Part shown: positions 1 through 7,520 of the stretch, piece after piece
Layout: each line of letters opens with the position of its first letter
Numbering within the stretch: position 1 is the stretch's first letter
Notes under the pieces: generated by a model
What the model saw: only the letters and a program-made list of their open reading frames with translations
The model's database searches: none
Told to the model about the DNA's origin: nothing
Assembly (NCBI GenBank): GCA_900100325.1
Contig: LT629697.1
Coordinates: forward strand, 2,167,423 to 2,231,422
Length of the DNA stretch: 64,000 nucleotides
Reading direction: 5' to 3'
From: Frankineae bacterium MT45
Lineage (GTDB): Bacteria > Actinomycetota > Actinomycetes > Mycobacteriales > Jatrophihabitantaceae
Made by a program: the position numbers and the translations under genes

Positions 1-177
1 CGAGCCGGCGAGTCCGGGCTGCTGAAGTTCTACCGGGCCGTCGCAGCCGCGATCCAGGCGGTCCCGGCGGCAACCGCCGATGAGGCGGTGAACGGCGCGC
101 TAAAGTCTGTGCTCGGCGTCTCGACCACCCAGTTCGCATCCGGTTGGTCGGGCTATCTGCGGGCTCAGCTGAGCTGA
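1..177 (+). CDS. C-terminal fragment of a peptidase MA-like protein (5' end outside window)
   Basis: An open frame runs in from the left edge and ends at TGA 175-177, giving 58 residues. The tail pattern (a short helix around LLKFYRAVAAA, then a segment like FASGWSGYLRAQL just before the stop) resembles the C-terminal end of actinobacterial gluzincin/peptidase MA-like proteins. The catalytic part would lie outside the window, so function cannot be assigned. The next gene, a mannosyltransferase, starts 44 bp downstream on the same strand and could be cotranscribed. Family call is recall of the tail pattern only. Confidence 0.45.
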   Translation, partial: RAGESGLLKFYRAVAAAIQAVPAATADEAVNGALKSVLGVSTTQFASGWSGYLRAQLS

Positions 178-221
178 CGTCCCGCGGGACCAGCCTCACT
201 CGTAGGAACGGAGACTCTCCC

Positions 222-1358
222 GTGGCGCAGCGCACCCGGCGCACGCTGATCGTCACCAACGACTTTCCGCCCCGGCAGGGAGGCATCCAGTCGTTCGTCC
301 ATGCCATGGCAACCCGCCAGCCGGCCGATGAACTGCTTGTCTATGCCTCCGACTACCCGGGCGCGGCGGAGTTCGACGCGAAGCAACCATTTCGGGTGAT
401 CCGGCACGGCACCGGCATGCTGCTGCCGACTCCGGCCGCCAGTCGCGCTATCACCGCGGCGGCGCGGGACTTCGCGGCCACCGCGGTCTGGTTCGGTGCG
501 GCGGCCCCGCTCGGCCTGCTCGCTCCCGCGCTGCGCAGGGCCGGAGTGGAGCAACTCGTCGCGACTACCCACGGCCACGAAGTGGGTTGGGCGAAACTGC
601 CGGGGGCCCGTCAGATGCTGCGCCGCATCGGGAGCGAGTGCGACGTCGTCACCTACCTGGGCGAGTACACCCGCACCCGGCTGGCTGCGGCGCTCGGCCC
701 TGACGTGCGCCTTGAGCGATTGGCGCCGGGCGTCAACACGACGACCTTCGCGCCCGACCCGGACGGCCGACGACGGCTGAGGGCGACGCTCGGCCTCGGC
801 GATCGACCGACAATCGTCTGTGTTTCCCGGCTTGTTCCCCGTAAGGGTCAGGACGAGTTGATCGCCGCGCTCGCCGGTGTGCAGGCCCAGGTGCCGGACG
901 TGGCGCTGCTCATCGTCGGAGACGGCAAGTACCAGCAATCACTGCGCGACCAGGCCCACCGCGCGGGTGTCGCCGACGACGTGATCTTCACCGGGCCGGT
1001 GCCGCACGACCAGTTACCGGCCCACTTCGCGGCCGGTGATGTCTTCGCGATGCCGTGCCGGACTCGGCGACGCGGACTGGACGTTGAGGGACTCGGCATC
1101 GTCTACCTGGAGGCCTCGGCGATGGGCCTGCCGGTGATCGCCGGCGACTCCGGCGGGGCACCGGACGCCGTGTTGGCCGGGCGCACCGGCTACGTCGTGA
1201 ACGGATGGGACCGTCCCGCCATCGTCCAGCGCTGCGCGGAACTGCTGGGCGACGAGACCCTGCGCCAGATGATGGGCGAGGCCGGCCGCCGCTGGGTCGT
1301 CGATGAGTGGCAGTGGGACGGTGCCGCGGCGACCCTGCGTGCGATGCTCGATCGCTGA
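222..1358 (+). CDS. pimB: GDP-mannose-dependent phosphatidyl-myo-inositol mannosyltransferase PimB'-like (GT4)
   Basis: GT-B glycosyltransferase of 378 aa, close to the usual length of PimB'. The N-terminal acceptor-side glycine loop is NDFPPRQGG (residues 13-21); the donor-binding half has RLVPRKGQD (about 202-210) and the E-x7-E motif EGLGIVYLE (289-297). PimB' transfers the second mannose from GDP-mannose to phosphatidylinositol monomannoside at the inner face of the membrane. Start: GTG 222, preceded by an AGGAACGGAG-like Shine-Dalgarno; an in-frame TTG at 144 would overlap the upstream gene and adds no conserved sequence. The convergent fadD15-type neighbour and following SRPBCC/ArsA genes match the order around Rv2188c in M. 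tuberculosis. Exact acceptor is inferred from synteny and motifs. Confidence 0.85.
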   Translation: MAQRTRRTLIVTNDFPPRQGGIQSFVHAMATRQPADELLVYASDYPGAAEFDAKQPFRVIRHGTGMLLPTPAASRAITAAARDFAATAVWFGAAAPLGLLAPALRRAGVEQLVATTHGHEVGWAKLPGARQMLRRIGSECDVVTYLGEYTRTRLAAALGPDVRLERLAPGVNTTTFAPDPDGRRRLRATLGLGDRPTIVCVSRLVPRKGQDELIAALAGVQAQVPDVALLIVGDGKYQQSLRDQAHRAGVADDVIFTGPVPHDQLPAHFAAGDVFAMPCRTRRRGLDVEGLGIVYLEASAMGLPVIAGDSGGAPDAVLAGRTGYVVNGWDRPAIVQRCAELLGDETLRQMMGEAGRRWVVDEWQWDGAAATLRAMLDR

Positions 1359-1405
1359 AATCGTCCCGCGTTTAGAGGTGAGCGGGCAGCGTGCCGCGGG
1401 CTCGG

Positions 1406-3211
1406 TCAGACCTTCTGGACGTCGGCGTAGAGGCCCGTGATGAGCACCGAGCACTGCTTCTCGACCACGTTGCGCTTGAGCTTCAGCGAGGGTGTGAGTT
1501 CGCCGGTGGCCTCGGTCCAGTCGGTGGGGAGGATGACGAACTTGCGGATCGCCTCGGCCTTGCTGACGGCCTTGTTGGCGTCGTCGATGGCCAACTGGAT
1601 CTCGGCGTGCAGCGCCGGGTCGTCGACGACGTCGGCCAGCGGCGTGGTCTCCGGGCGGTCGGCACTCTTCAGCCAGGTCGGGAAGGCCTCCGGATCGATC
1701 GTTACCAGCGCCGAGATGTAGGGCTGTCCGTCGCCGACGACGAGACACTGACTCACCAGCCAGTGCGCCCGAACCCGATCCTCCAGCACGGCCGGGGCGA
1801 CGTTCTTACCGCCGGCCGTCACCAGGATCTCCTTCTTTCTGCCGGTGATCTTGATGTAGCCGTCGGAGTCGATCTCGCCGATGTCGCCGCTGTGGAACCA
1901 GCCGTCAGCGTCGATGGCCTCACTCGTGGCTGCTTCATTGCGCCAGTACCGGTCGAAGACGAGGGTGCCGTGAATCAGCAGTTCGCCGTCGTCGGCGACC
2001 CGGGCCGAGACCCCGGGCACCGGCTGCCCGACGGTGCCGATGCGAATGTTTCCCGGACGGTTGACCGCGATACCGGCGGTGGTCTCGGTGAGCCCGTAGC
2101 CCTCGTAGATCGTCACCCCGACGCCGCGGAAGAAGTGCCCAAGACGGCTGCCCAGGGGTGCACCGCCGGAGACGGCGGCGCGACACTCGCCACCGAGTGC
2201 CGCCCGCAGCTTGGAGTAGACGAGCTTGTCGAAGACGGCGTGGGTCAGCTTCAGGCCGAGACCAACGTGCCCGGCCTCCACCGCTTCGGAGTACTTGATC
2301 GCGACGTCGGTCGCCTTGTCGAAGATCGAGCCCTTGCCGTCGGCGTGGGCGCGCTGCTTGGCCGTGTTGAAGACCTTCTCGAAGACCCGCGGAACGCTGA
2401 GGATGAACGTCGGCTTGAAGGACGCGAGGTCCGGGAGCAGGTTCGAGATGTCCGCGGTGTGACCGAGCACGGTGCCGTTCGCGATCGAGCCGATCTCGAT
2501 GACCCGCCCGAAAACATGGGCGATCGGCAGGAACAGCAGGGTCGAGGAGCCGATCTCGAAGAGGTCGCCGAGGTTGGCCGTGACGTCGGTGATCTCGGCG
2601 ATGAAGCTGCGGTGCAGCAGCACGCAGCCCTTGGGGCGCCCCGTCGTGCCCGAGGTGTAGATGATCGAGGCTGCGTCGTCGAGAGCGGTCGCGTCCAGGC
2701 GCTTGAGGACATCCTCGGTGGCCAGGTCTGCGCCCAGCACACGCAGTGATTCAAAGGCGTTCTCGTCGAAGAGCCAGACGTGGGCGAGATCGGGGGCCGA
2801 CGACCGCACCGACTCGACGAGGCCGGCGTGCACCTGAGACTCGACGAAGACGCCCTTGGCGCCGGAGTCGGCGAGAATCCATTCGATCTGCTCGGCGCTG
2901 GAGGTCTCATAGATCGGCACCACAACGGCGCCGACGCTCAACACGGCGAAGTCGGCGACGGTCCATTCGTAGCGGGTCTTGCTCATCAGGGCCACCCGGT
3001 CACCGGCTTCGATGCCGGCCTTCAGCAGCCCCTTGGCCACGCGGGTGACCTGCTCTGCGAACTCGGTTGTCGTGACGTCCGTCCACCCGTCGGCGGCGCG
3101 TCGTCGCAGCGCGACCCGGGTCGGGAAGTCCCTGGCGTTGTTGAAGACGCACTGTGCCGTGCTTCGGTAGGGAGCCTCGACATTGGTGCTGGGGACGGCG
3201 ATCTCGCGCAC
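1406..3211 (-). CDS. fadD15: Long-chain fatty acyl-CoA ligase FadD15-type
   Basis: AMP-binding (ANL superfamily) enzyme of 601 aa that activates long-chain fatty acids to acyl-adenylates and then acyl-CoA. Visible signatures: P-loop YTSGTTGRPKG (185-195), the YEGYGLTETT adenylate-binding motif, HSGDIGEIDSDGY and the hinge/lysine region GRKKE. Length fits bacterial FACL/FadD15 proteins. Start chosen at GTG 3209-3211 because AAGAAAGGG lies just upstream; the frame stays open further 5' (to about 3553) but that part has no ligase similarity and crosses a likely promoter. It is convergent with the mannosyltransferase and divergent from the SRPBCC gene at 3351. A palindrome over its predicted start site suggests a repressor. 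Confidence 0.88.
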   Translation of the reverse strand: MREIAVPSTNVEAPYRSTAQCVFNNARDFPTRVALRRRAADGWTDVTTTEFAEQVTRVAKGLLKAGIEAGDRVALMSKTRYEWTVADFAVLSVGAVVVPIYETSSAEQIEWILADSGAKGVFVESQVHAGLVESVRSSAPDLAHVWLFDENAFESLRVLGADLATEDVLKRLDATALDDAASIIYTSGTTGRPKGCVLLHRSFIAEITDVTANLGDLFEIGSSTLLFLPIAHVFGRVIEIGSIANGTVLGHTADISNLLPDLASFKPTFILSVPRVFEKVFNTAKQRAHADGKGSIFDKATDVAIKYSEAVEAGHVGLGLKLTHAVFDKLVYSKLRAALGGECRAAVSGGAPLGSRLGHFFRGVGVTIYEGYGLTETTAGIAVNRPGNIRIGTVGQPVPGVSARVADDGELLIHGTLVFDRYWRNEAATSEAIDADGWFHSGDIGEIDSDGYIKITGRKKEILVTAGGKNVAPAVLEDRVRAHWLVSQCLVVGDGQPYISALVTIDPEAFPTWLKSADRPETTPLADVVDDPALHAEIQLAIDDANKAVSKAEAIRKFVILPTDWTEATGELTPSLKLKRNVVEKQCSVLITGLYADVQKV

Positions 3212-3265
3212 GGCTGGTGCCCTTTCTTGAAGCGTTGTCAGACCTGCTCCGCCCAAGTGTGCTTT

Positions 3266-3291
3266 GGTGTGGATTGCTTCACACCATAGTA
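3266..3291 (-). promoter_or_regulatory. Candidate fadD15 promoter -10 and overlapping palindromic operator
   Basis: On the minus strand TACTAT (3286-3291) is a good -10 hexamer for the ligase gene, giving a leader of about 70 nt. Immediately downstream lies a palindrome, GGTGTG-8 bp-CACACC (3266-3285), whose core TGTGG-ATTGCT-TCACA (3268-3283) matches the CRP/GlxR consensus TGTGA-N6-TCACA at nine of ten fixed positions. A site overlapping the transcription start would favour repression. No convincing -35 was found. Regulator identity is inference. Confidence 0.4.
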
Positions 3292-3350
3292 GGGACAGTC
3301 GGTACCGAGCCGACTGACGTCCCCCTGCGCACGGGTGCGATCCTGTACCG

Positions 3351-3731
3351 ATGCCTGAAGTTGACCTGGTCGACGCGACGTGGATCGCGGCCGCCCCCGC
3401 AGCGGTCGCGGCGGTCGTCGCCGACGAGTCGAACTGGTCACGCTGGTGGCCAGGAATGACACTGAGGATAGACCGCGACCGGGGGGTGCTCGGCATCCAG
3501 TGGTTCGTCACATCCTGCACCGATTTCTGCCGGAATGACATGGCGGGTTCCATGGAGATCTGGCTCGAATCGGCTTACGAAGGTGTAGTTCTGCACTACT
3601 TTCTGCGGCTGGATCCAGCGCGTGGGCGGCTGGGACGCCGAGCCGCCCGCCGGGCCCAGCGTGGCCATGCTTTGCGTGCCAAACGCAACTTCTGGGCCGT
3701 GAAGGATCAACTCGAGGCCGCTGCCCGGTAA
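3351..3731 (+). CDS. Conserved actinobacterial SRPBCC-like protein (Rv2186c-type)
   Basis: A 126-aa protein. The N-terminal half has the look of a small START/SRPBCC fold (alternating strands around AAPAAVAAVVADESNWSRWW, then a tryptophan-rich beta region), and the C-terminus is a basic helix (LGRRAARRAQRGHALRAKR). It is the first gene of a four-gene run with another SRPBCC protein, an ArsA-type ATPase and a CxxCxxC protein, in the order seen at Rv2186c-Rv2183c. No catalytic residues can be named; a lipid or hydrophobic ligand is possible. ATG 3351 has only a weak ribosome binding site. Function unknown. Confidence 0.7.
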   Translation: MPEVDLVDATWIAAAPAAVAAVVADESNWSRWWPGMTLRIDRDRGVLGIQWFVTSCTDFCRNDMAGSMEIWLESAYEGVVLHYFLRLDPARGRLGRRAARRAQRGHALRAKRNFWAVKDQLEAAAR

Positions 3732-3740
3732 CGTTGCCCC

Positions 3741-4187
3741 ATGCCTGATCAGTCGACCCAGTCGATCAACATAACCGCGGCACCGGCCAAGATCATGGCG
3801 GTGATCTCGGACTTCGAGTCGTACCCGCAGTGGGTGAATGAGATCAAGTCCGTCGACATCACCGCGGTCGGCGATGACGGGCTGGCTCACCGCGTCGCGT
3901 TCACCATTGACGCCAGCATCGTCAAGGACCGCTACGAGCTGGAGTACGAGTGGCACGGTGACGCGGGCGTCAGTTGGCACCTGATCAAGGGCCAGATGCA
4001 GAAGGCGCAGGTCGGCTCCTACGAACTGCGCTCCACCGACACCCCCGGCGTCACCGAGGTCGTCTACTCACTCACCGTGGACACGGCGATCCCGGTGCTC
4101 GGCATGCTGAAGCGCAAGGCTGAGCGAGTCATCGTGGACACCGCGCTGAAGGGTCTGAAGAAGCGCGTCGAATCGATCGAAGACTGA
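3741..4187 (+). CDS. SRPBCC family protein (polyketide cyclase/dehydrase-like, Rv2185c-type)
   Basis: 148-aa protein with the classic SRPBCC opening (SINITAAPAKIMAVISDFESYPQWVNEI, split here into its recognisable pieces: AAPAKIMAVISDFE and SYPQW), a central antiparallel sheet, and a long C-terminal helix (VIVDTALKGLKKRVESIED). These folds bind hydrophobic ligands in a helix-grip cavity. It starts 9 bp after the previous gene and ends 1 bp before the ArsA-like ATPase, so the set is probably translated as a unit. The pairing of two SRPBCC proteins with an ATPase next to a PIM mannosyltransferase suggests an envelope lipid role, which is inference from context only. Confidence 0.78.
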   Translation: MPDQSTQSINITAAPAKIMAVISDFESYPQWVNEIKSVDITAVGDDGLAHRVAFTIDASIVKDRYELEYEWHGDAGVSWHLIKGQMQKAQVGSYELRSTDTPGVTEVVYSLTVDTAIPVLGMLKRKAERVIVDTALKGLKKRVESIED

Positions 4188-4188
4188 G

Positions 4189-5544
4189 ATGCGGATCGTC
4201 CTGCTCACCGGTAAGGGCGGCGTCGGCAAGACCACGGTGGCGGCGTCAACCGCTCTGCGCTGTGCCCAGCGGGGAGTCAAGACGCTACTGCTGTCGACCG
4301 ACGCCGCGCATTCGCTAGCCGACACCCTCGACGTCGAGCTTGGCGGCGAGCCGGTCGAGGTCACCGAGAACCTCTGGTCCGTCCAGCTGGACACCCAGCG
4401 CCAGTTCGAGGCCGCCTGGTCGGACGTGCAGCGGTACCTGCTCGAGGTGCTGGCCCGCGGCGGCGTTGACCCGATCACGGCGCAGGAGTTGACGGTGCTC
4501 CCCGGCATCGACGAGGTGCTCGCGCTGCTGGCGGTCCACGACCTGGCCCGCAGTGGCAGCTGGGACGTCCTGATCGTCGACTGCGCCCCGACCGCCGAGA
4601 CGCTGCGGCTCCTCGCCCTCCCGGAGGCGCTGGGGTGGTACCTGCAGAAGGTCTTCCCGATGCAGCGGCGGCTGGCCCGCGGTATGCGCCCGCTGGCGGC
4701 GATCCTTGGCCGCGGCGACGCCCTGCCACCGGATGACCTCTTCGATGCGCTGCTGCGCCTCAGCGACGATCTGGCGCTTGTGCGCGGGATGCTGGCCGAC
4801 CCCGAGGTCACCAGCGTGCGCCTCGTGCTCACGCCGGAGTCGGTGGTGCTCGCCGAGACCCGCCGGACCTTTACCGCCCTGGCGCTCTACGGCTACAACG
4901 TGGACATGGTGGTGGCCAACAAGCTCTTCCCGGACGGCGAGGACGCCTTCCGGCAGGGGTGGGTCACCGCGCAGGCCCGGCAGATGGGGCGGATCGAGGA
5001 GTCCTTCGCCGGGCTGCCGATCAAGCAGGTCACCTACCGCGGCGAGGAGCCGGTTGGCGTGGCCGCGCTTTCAGACGTCGGCGACGAGCTCTACGGGCCG
5101 CTAAGCGCCACTCAGAGCGTCGATCCGGTGTCGATCGTCGATACCGCCGCCGGGGTGGCGCCGCTGATGAGCGTCGAGGCGGTCGGTGAGCAGTTCCTAC
5201 TACGGCTGCGGCTGCCGCTGGTGAGCCGAGCCGTGGTCGACGCGGCCCGCGTCGGTGATGACCTGGTGCTCACCGTGGCCGGCCACCGCCGAATCCGCAC
5301 CCTGCCGAGCGTGCTGCGCCGCTGCAGCGTCGTCAGCGGGGAGTTGGCCGACGGTGAGCTTCGGGTCAGGTTCGAGCCGGACCCGGCGACCTGGCCCAAA
5401 CGGAGCTCGGCTGGTGCCGAGCCCGAGACCGCCGAGCCTGACACTGCCGAGCCCGAGACCGCTGAGCCTGACACTGCCGAGCCCGAGACCGCTGAGCGTC
5501 AGACTTCGCTCGGCCCAGCCGAACGCGGGAGCGTCAATGACTGA
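4189..5544 (+). CDS. ArsA/GET3-family ATPase (Rv2184c-type)
   Basis: 451-aa P-loop ATPase of the SIMIBI class. The deviant Walker A GKGGVGKTT spans residues 8-16, followed by the switch region LLSTDAAHSLADTLDV and a second-half DCAPTAETLRLL motif. ArsA/GET3 proteins act as nucleotide-driven dimers in metalloid efflux or tail-anchored protein targeting; no arsenic genes are nearby, so arsenic transport is unlikely. The last ~45 residues are an acidic repeat, AEPETAEPDT, that is not part of the fold. The stop overlaps the next start by 8 bp. Function in actinobacteria is not established; linkage with two SRPBCC genes is conserved in M. tuberculosis. Confidence 0.78.
   Translation: MRIVLLTGKGGVGKTTVAASTALRCAQRGVKTLLLSTDAAHSLADTLDVELGGEPVEVTENLWSVQLDTQRQFEAAWSDVQRYLLEVLARGGVDPITAQELTVLPGIDEVLALLAVHDLARSGSWDVLIVDCAPTAETLRLLALPEALGWYLQKVFPMQRRLARGMRPLAAILGRGDALPPDDLFDALLRLSDDLALVRGMLADPEVTSVRLVLTPESVVLAETRRTFTALALYGYNVDMVVANKLFPDGEDAFRQGWVTAQARQMGRIEESFAGLPIKQVTYRGEEPVGVAALSDVGDELYGPLSATQSVDPVSIVDTAAGVAPLMSVEAVGEQFLLRLRLPLVSRAVVDAARVGDDLVLTVAGHRRIRTLPSVLRRCSVVSGELADGELRVRFEPDPATWPKRSSAGAEPETAEPDTAEPETAEPDTAEPETAERQTSLGPAERGSVND
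5416..5495 (+). repeat. 30-bp tandem repeat coding an acidic AEPETAEPDT tail
   Basis: About 2.7 near-identical 30-bp units (5416-5445, 5446-5475, partial 5476-5495) lie in frame inside the ArsA-like gene and encode AEPETAEPDT repeats. The unit is a multiple of three, so copy-number change would lengthen or shorten the tail without a frameshift. Confidence 0.9.
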
Positions 5545-5884
5545 GACACCGCACGGATCGGCCGGGGGAGCGGGTGGATCGGAGCCGCTGGGGAGTGTGG
5601 CCGACGAGGCCGGCAAGCTCTTCGCGGCCATGCAGGACTGGGCCGCGCACAACCTGGGTGACGCCTCGCATATCGCGACCGGTGCCCCTGAATGCACGTG
5701 GTGCCCGATCTGCCAGGTGATCGCGGTGCTGCGCGGCGACCGGCCCGAGGTCAGCGAGAAGATCGCCACCGCCGCCTCTGCGGCGGTTGAGGCGCTACGA
5801 GCGTTCCTGGACGCGGCATCGGCCCGGCCGCCGGCGCAGCGACCCGTTCAGCACATCTCCTTCGGGGAGTCAGTGCCGGAGTGA
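5537..5884 (+). CDS. Conserved small protein with CxxCxxC motif (Rv2183c-type)
   Basis: 115-aa protein beginning at ATG 5537, inside the last codons of the ATPase gene (8-bp overlap). It contains CTWCPIC with cysteines at about 53, 56 and 59, flanked by two predicted helices (DEAGKLFAAMQDWAAH and AAVEALRAFLDAA). The cysteine cluster could bind zinc; no enzyme motif is seen. It closes the four-gene run that starts at 3351. Its 3' end overlaps the convergent pilin-like gene by 15 bp. Function unknown. Confidence 0.72.
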   Translation: MTETPHGSAGGAGGSEPLGSVADEAGKLFAAMQDWAAHNLGDASHIATGAPECTWCPICQVIAVLRGDRPEVSEKIATAASAAVEALRAFLDAASARPPAQRPVQHISFGESVPE

Positions 5885-6337
5885 CGCGGTGTATCCGGTC
5901 GCGCCGCAGGTCGGGCCGAGCGGATCGTCGGTGAGATGCCCGAGGCCGGAGTCGAAGAAGACCTTACGGCCGTCGGTATCTACGCCGACTACGCAGAATG
6001 TGCCACCAGCGGCCCGCACCTGCAGATGGTTGCCGGGGCTGGCGACCAGGGTCCCACCGTCGTCCAGCGGCGCCGTCGAGGTGACGTCGAGGTTGAGTTC
6101 GGCTGGCCGTTCTGAGTCCAGTTCGTAGAGCGAGAGCGTCGTCGCGGCGTTCATGACGTCGCTGACCGAGGTCGTGTGCCGGGCCTGATGAATCATGCTG
6201 GTGTAGCCGGCCACCGCGCGGGGGCTGACGACGGCCATCGTGATCAGAATCAGCAAGGCTGACAGCATTCCGCCGATGCTTGCGCGCGGTGAATGGCCGC
6301 GGCTTCCCCAGTTAGCCACGGTCGTGGACGATGCCAC
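5870..6337 (-). CDS. Orphan type IV pilin-like or single-pass secreted protein
   Basis: 155 aa. A hydrophobic helix at about residues 22-45 (GGMLSALLILITMAVV) follows a short basic N-terminus, then a soluble domain with a two-cysteine C-terminal loop (GGTFCVVG ... LGPTCGATG). The arrangement (N-terminal helix, DxxNAATTLSLYE segment, beta-rich C-terminal domain with a disulfide) resembles actinobacterial pilin-like proteins, but no clear prepilin peptidase cleavage motif is visible and no pil genes are adjacent. It is divergent from the glucokinase and overlaps the previous gene by 15 bp at its 3' end. Pilin assignment is tentative; a generic lipid-anchored or membrane protein is the alternative. 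Confidence 0.5.
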   Translation of the reverse strand: MASSTTVANWGSRGHSPRASIGGMLSALLILITMAVVSPRAVAGYTSMIHQARHTTSVSDVMNAATTLSLYELDSERPAELNLDVTSTAPLDDGGTLVASPGNHLQVRAAGGTFCVVGVDTDGRKVFFDSGLGHLTDDPLGPTCGATGYTASLRH

Positions 6338-6369
6338 ACCGGGGTCGCCTGTGAACAGCGAAAAAGTCG

Positions 6370-6386
6370 TCGTGTGAAGAACACGA
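6370..6386. promoter_or_regulatory. Palindrome in the divergent pilin-like/glucokinase intergenic region
   Basis: TCGTGT-GAAGA-ACACGA forms perfect 6-bp arms with a 5-bp spacer in the 160-bp gap between two divergent genes. Odd spacing suits either a dimeric repressor site or a small hairpin. No matching copy was noticed elsewhere in the window. Confidence 0.3.
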
Positions 6387-6497
6387 AACTTCCTTGACGT
6401 TGCCGCTTCAATCAGCAGCGGTGCGACCTGTCAGACTCTATGTTCACAGACCGTGACGGTGGTCGCTCACCGTCATCTCAACAGTGACGAGGTGTGC

Positions 6498-7520
6498 GTG
6501 GTACTGGCGATCGGTGTGGATATCGGCGGAACCAAGGTAGCGGCCGGAGTGGTCGACGACCGGGGACGCATCGTCGCCTCGGTGCGCCGGGCGACCCCGG
6601 GCGACGACGTCCTGCAGACCGAAGAGGTCATCTGCGACGTGGTCGGTGAACTCAGCCGCGACCACGACGTTGTCGCGGTCGGCATCGGCGCGGCTGGCTG
6701 GATCTCCAGCGACCGGGCCACGGTGCTCTTCTCGCCGCACCTGGCCTGGCGAGACGAACCGCTTCGTGAGGCGCTCCGCGAGCGAATCCCGGTGCCGGTC
6801 ACGGTGGAGAACGACGCCAATGCCGCGGCCTGGGCTGAGTACCGTTTCGGTGCGGCGGCCGGTCAGTCGGTGGTCGTCTGCGTGACCATCGGCACCGGGA
6901 TCGGCGGCTCGCTCATCCTCGACGGCCGTCTCTTCCGCGGCGCCTACGGCGTTGGCGGCGAGTACGGGCACATGACGGTCGTGCCGGAGGGGCGGCGCTG
7001 CGCCTGCGGCAACCGGGGATGCTGGGAGATGTACGCCTCCGGAAACGCACTGGCCCGCGACGCCCGGGAGCTGGCGGCGGTCTCGCCCATCGGCGCCGAA
7101 AGGTTGCTGCGCCTGGCCGGGGGTGACCAGGCCGCCATCACCGGCCCGCTGGTCACTCAGGCGGCGCGCGAGGGAGACCCGTCGGCGGTGGAGATCTACA
7201 CGGCGATGGGGCAGTGGCTGGGGCGGGGCCTGGCCAATCTGGCCGCCGCGCTCGATCCGTCGCTCTTCATCATCGGCGGCGGGGTCAGCGACGCCGGGGA
7301 TCTGCTCCTCGGCCCGGCCCGGGCCACCTTCGCCCATTCGCTGACCGGCCGCGGGTTCCGCCCGCAGGCCACCATCGTGGCGGCGGCACTCGGCCCAGAG
7401 GCGGGGCTGATCGGCGCCGCCGACCTCGCGCGGCGGGACGTACTCCCCGGCACTGACGGGACGGCGCCGGTCGACGCAGCCGGCGCCAGTGCCGGGTCGC
7501 CGCTCCGAGCCTCGGAATGA
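6498..7520 (+). CDS. glk: ROK family glucokinase
   Basis: 340-aa ROK sugar kinase. N-terminal phosphate loop IGVDIGGTKVAAG, the ROK zinc motif CACGNRGCWE, and the adenosine-binding GGGVSDAGDLLLGP region are all present; the catalytic Asp lies in ENDANAAAWAE. ROK glucokinases phosphorylate glucose with ATP or polyphosphate and some have regulatory roles. Several in-frame GTG codons compete: 6453, 6492 and 6498. I chose 6498 because ACGAGG precedes it and the protein then begins two residues before the conserved strand. It overlaps the next gene by 4 bp. Sugar specificity cannot be read from the sequence. Confidence 0.85.
   Translation: MVLAIGVDIGGTKVAAGVVDDRGRIVASVRRATPGDDVLQTEEVICDVVGELSRDHDVVAVGIGAAGWISSDRATVLFSPHLAWRDEPLREALRERIPVPVTVENDANAAAWAEYRFGAAAGQSVVVCVTIGTGIGGSLILDGRLFRGAYGVGGEYGHMTVVPEGRRCACGNRGCWEMYASGNALARDARELAAVSPIGAERLLRLAGGDQAAITGPLVTQAAREGDPSAVEIYTAMGQWLGRGLANLAAALDPSLFIIGGGVSDAGDLLLGPARATFAHSLTGRGFRPQATIVAAALGPEAGLIGAADLARRDVLPGTDGTAPVDAAGASAGSPLRASE

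Noticed and set aside
144-221. Upstream TTG start for the mannosyltransferase
   Set aside because: It would overlap the previous gene and add residues with no similarity to PimB'; GTG 222 has the ribosome binding site.
1391-2749. 452-codon plus-strand open frame inside the acyl-CoA ligase gene
   Set aside because: Antisense shadow of fadD15; composition is repetitive Val/Asp/Arg/Gly and no domain is recognisable.
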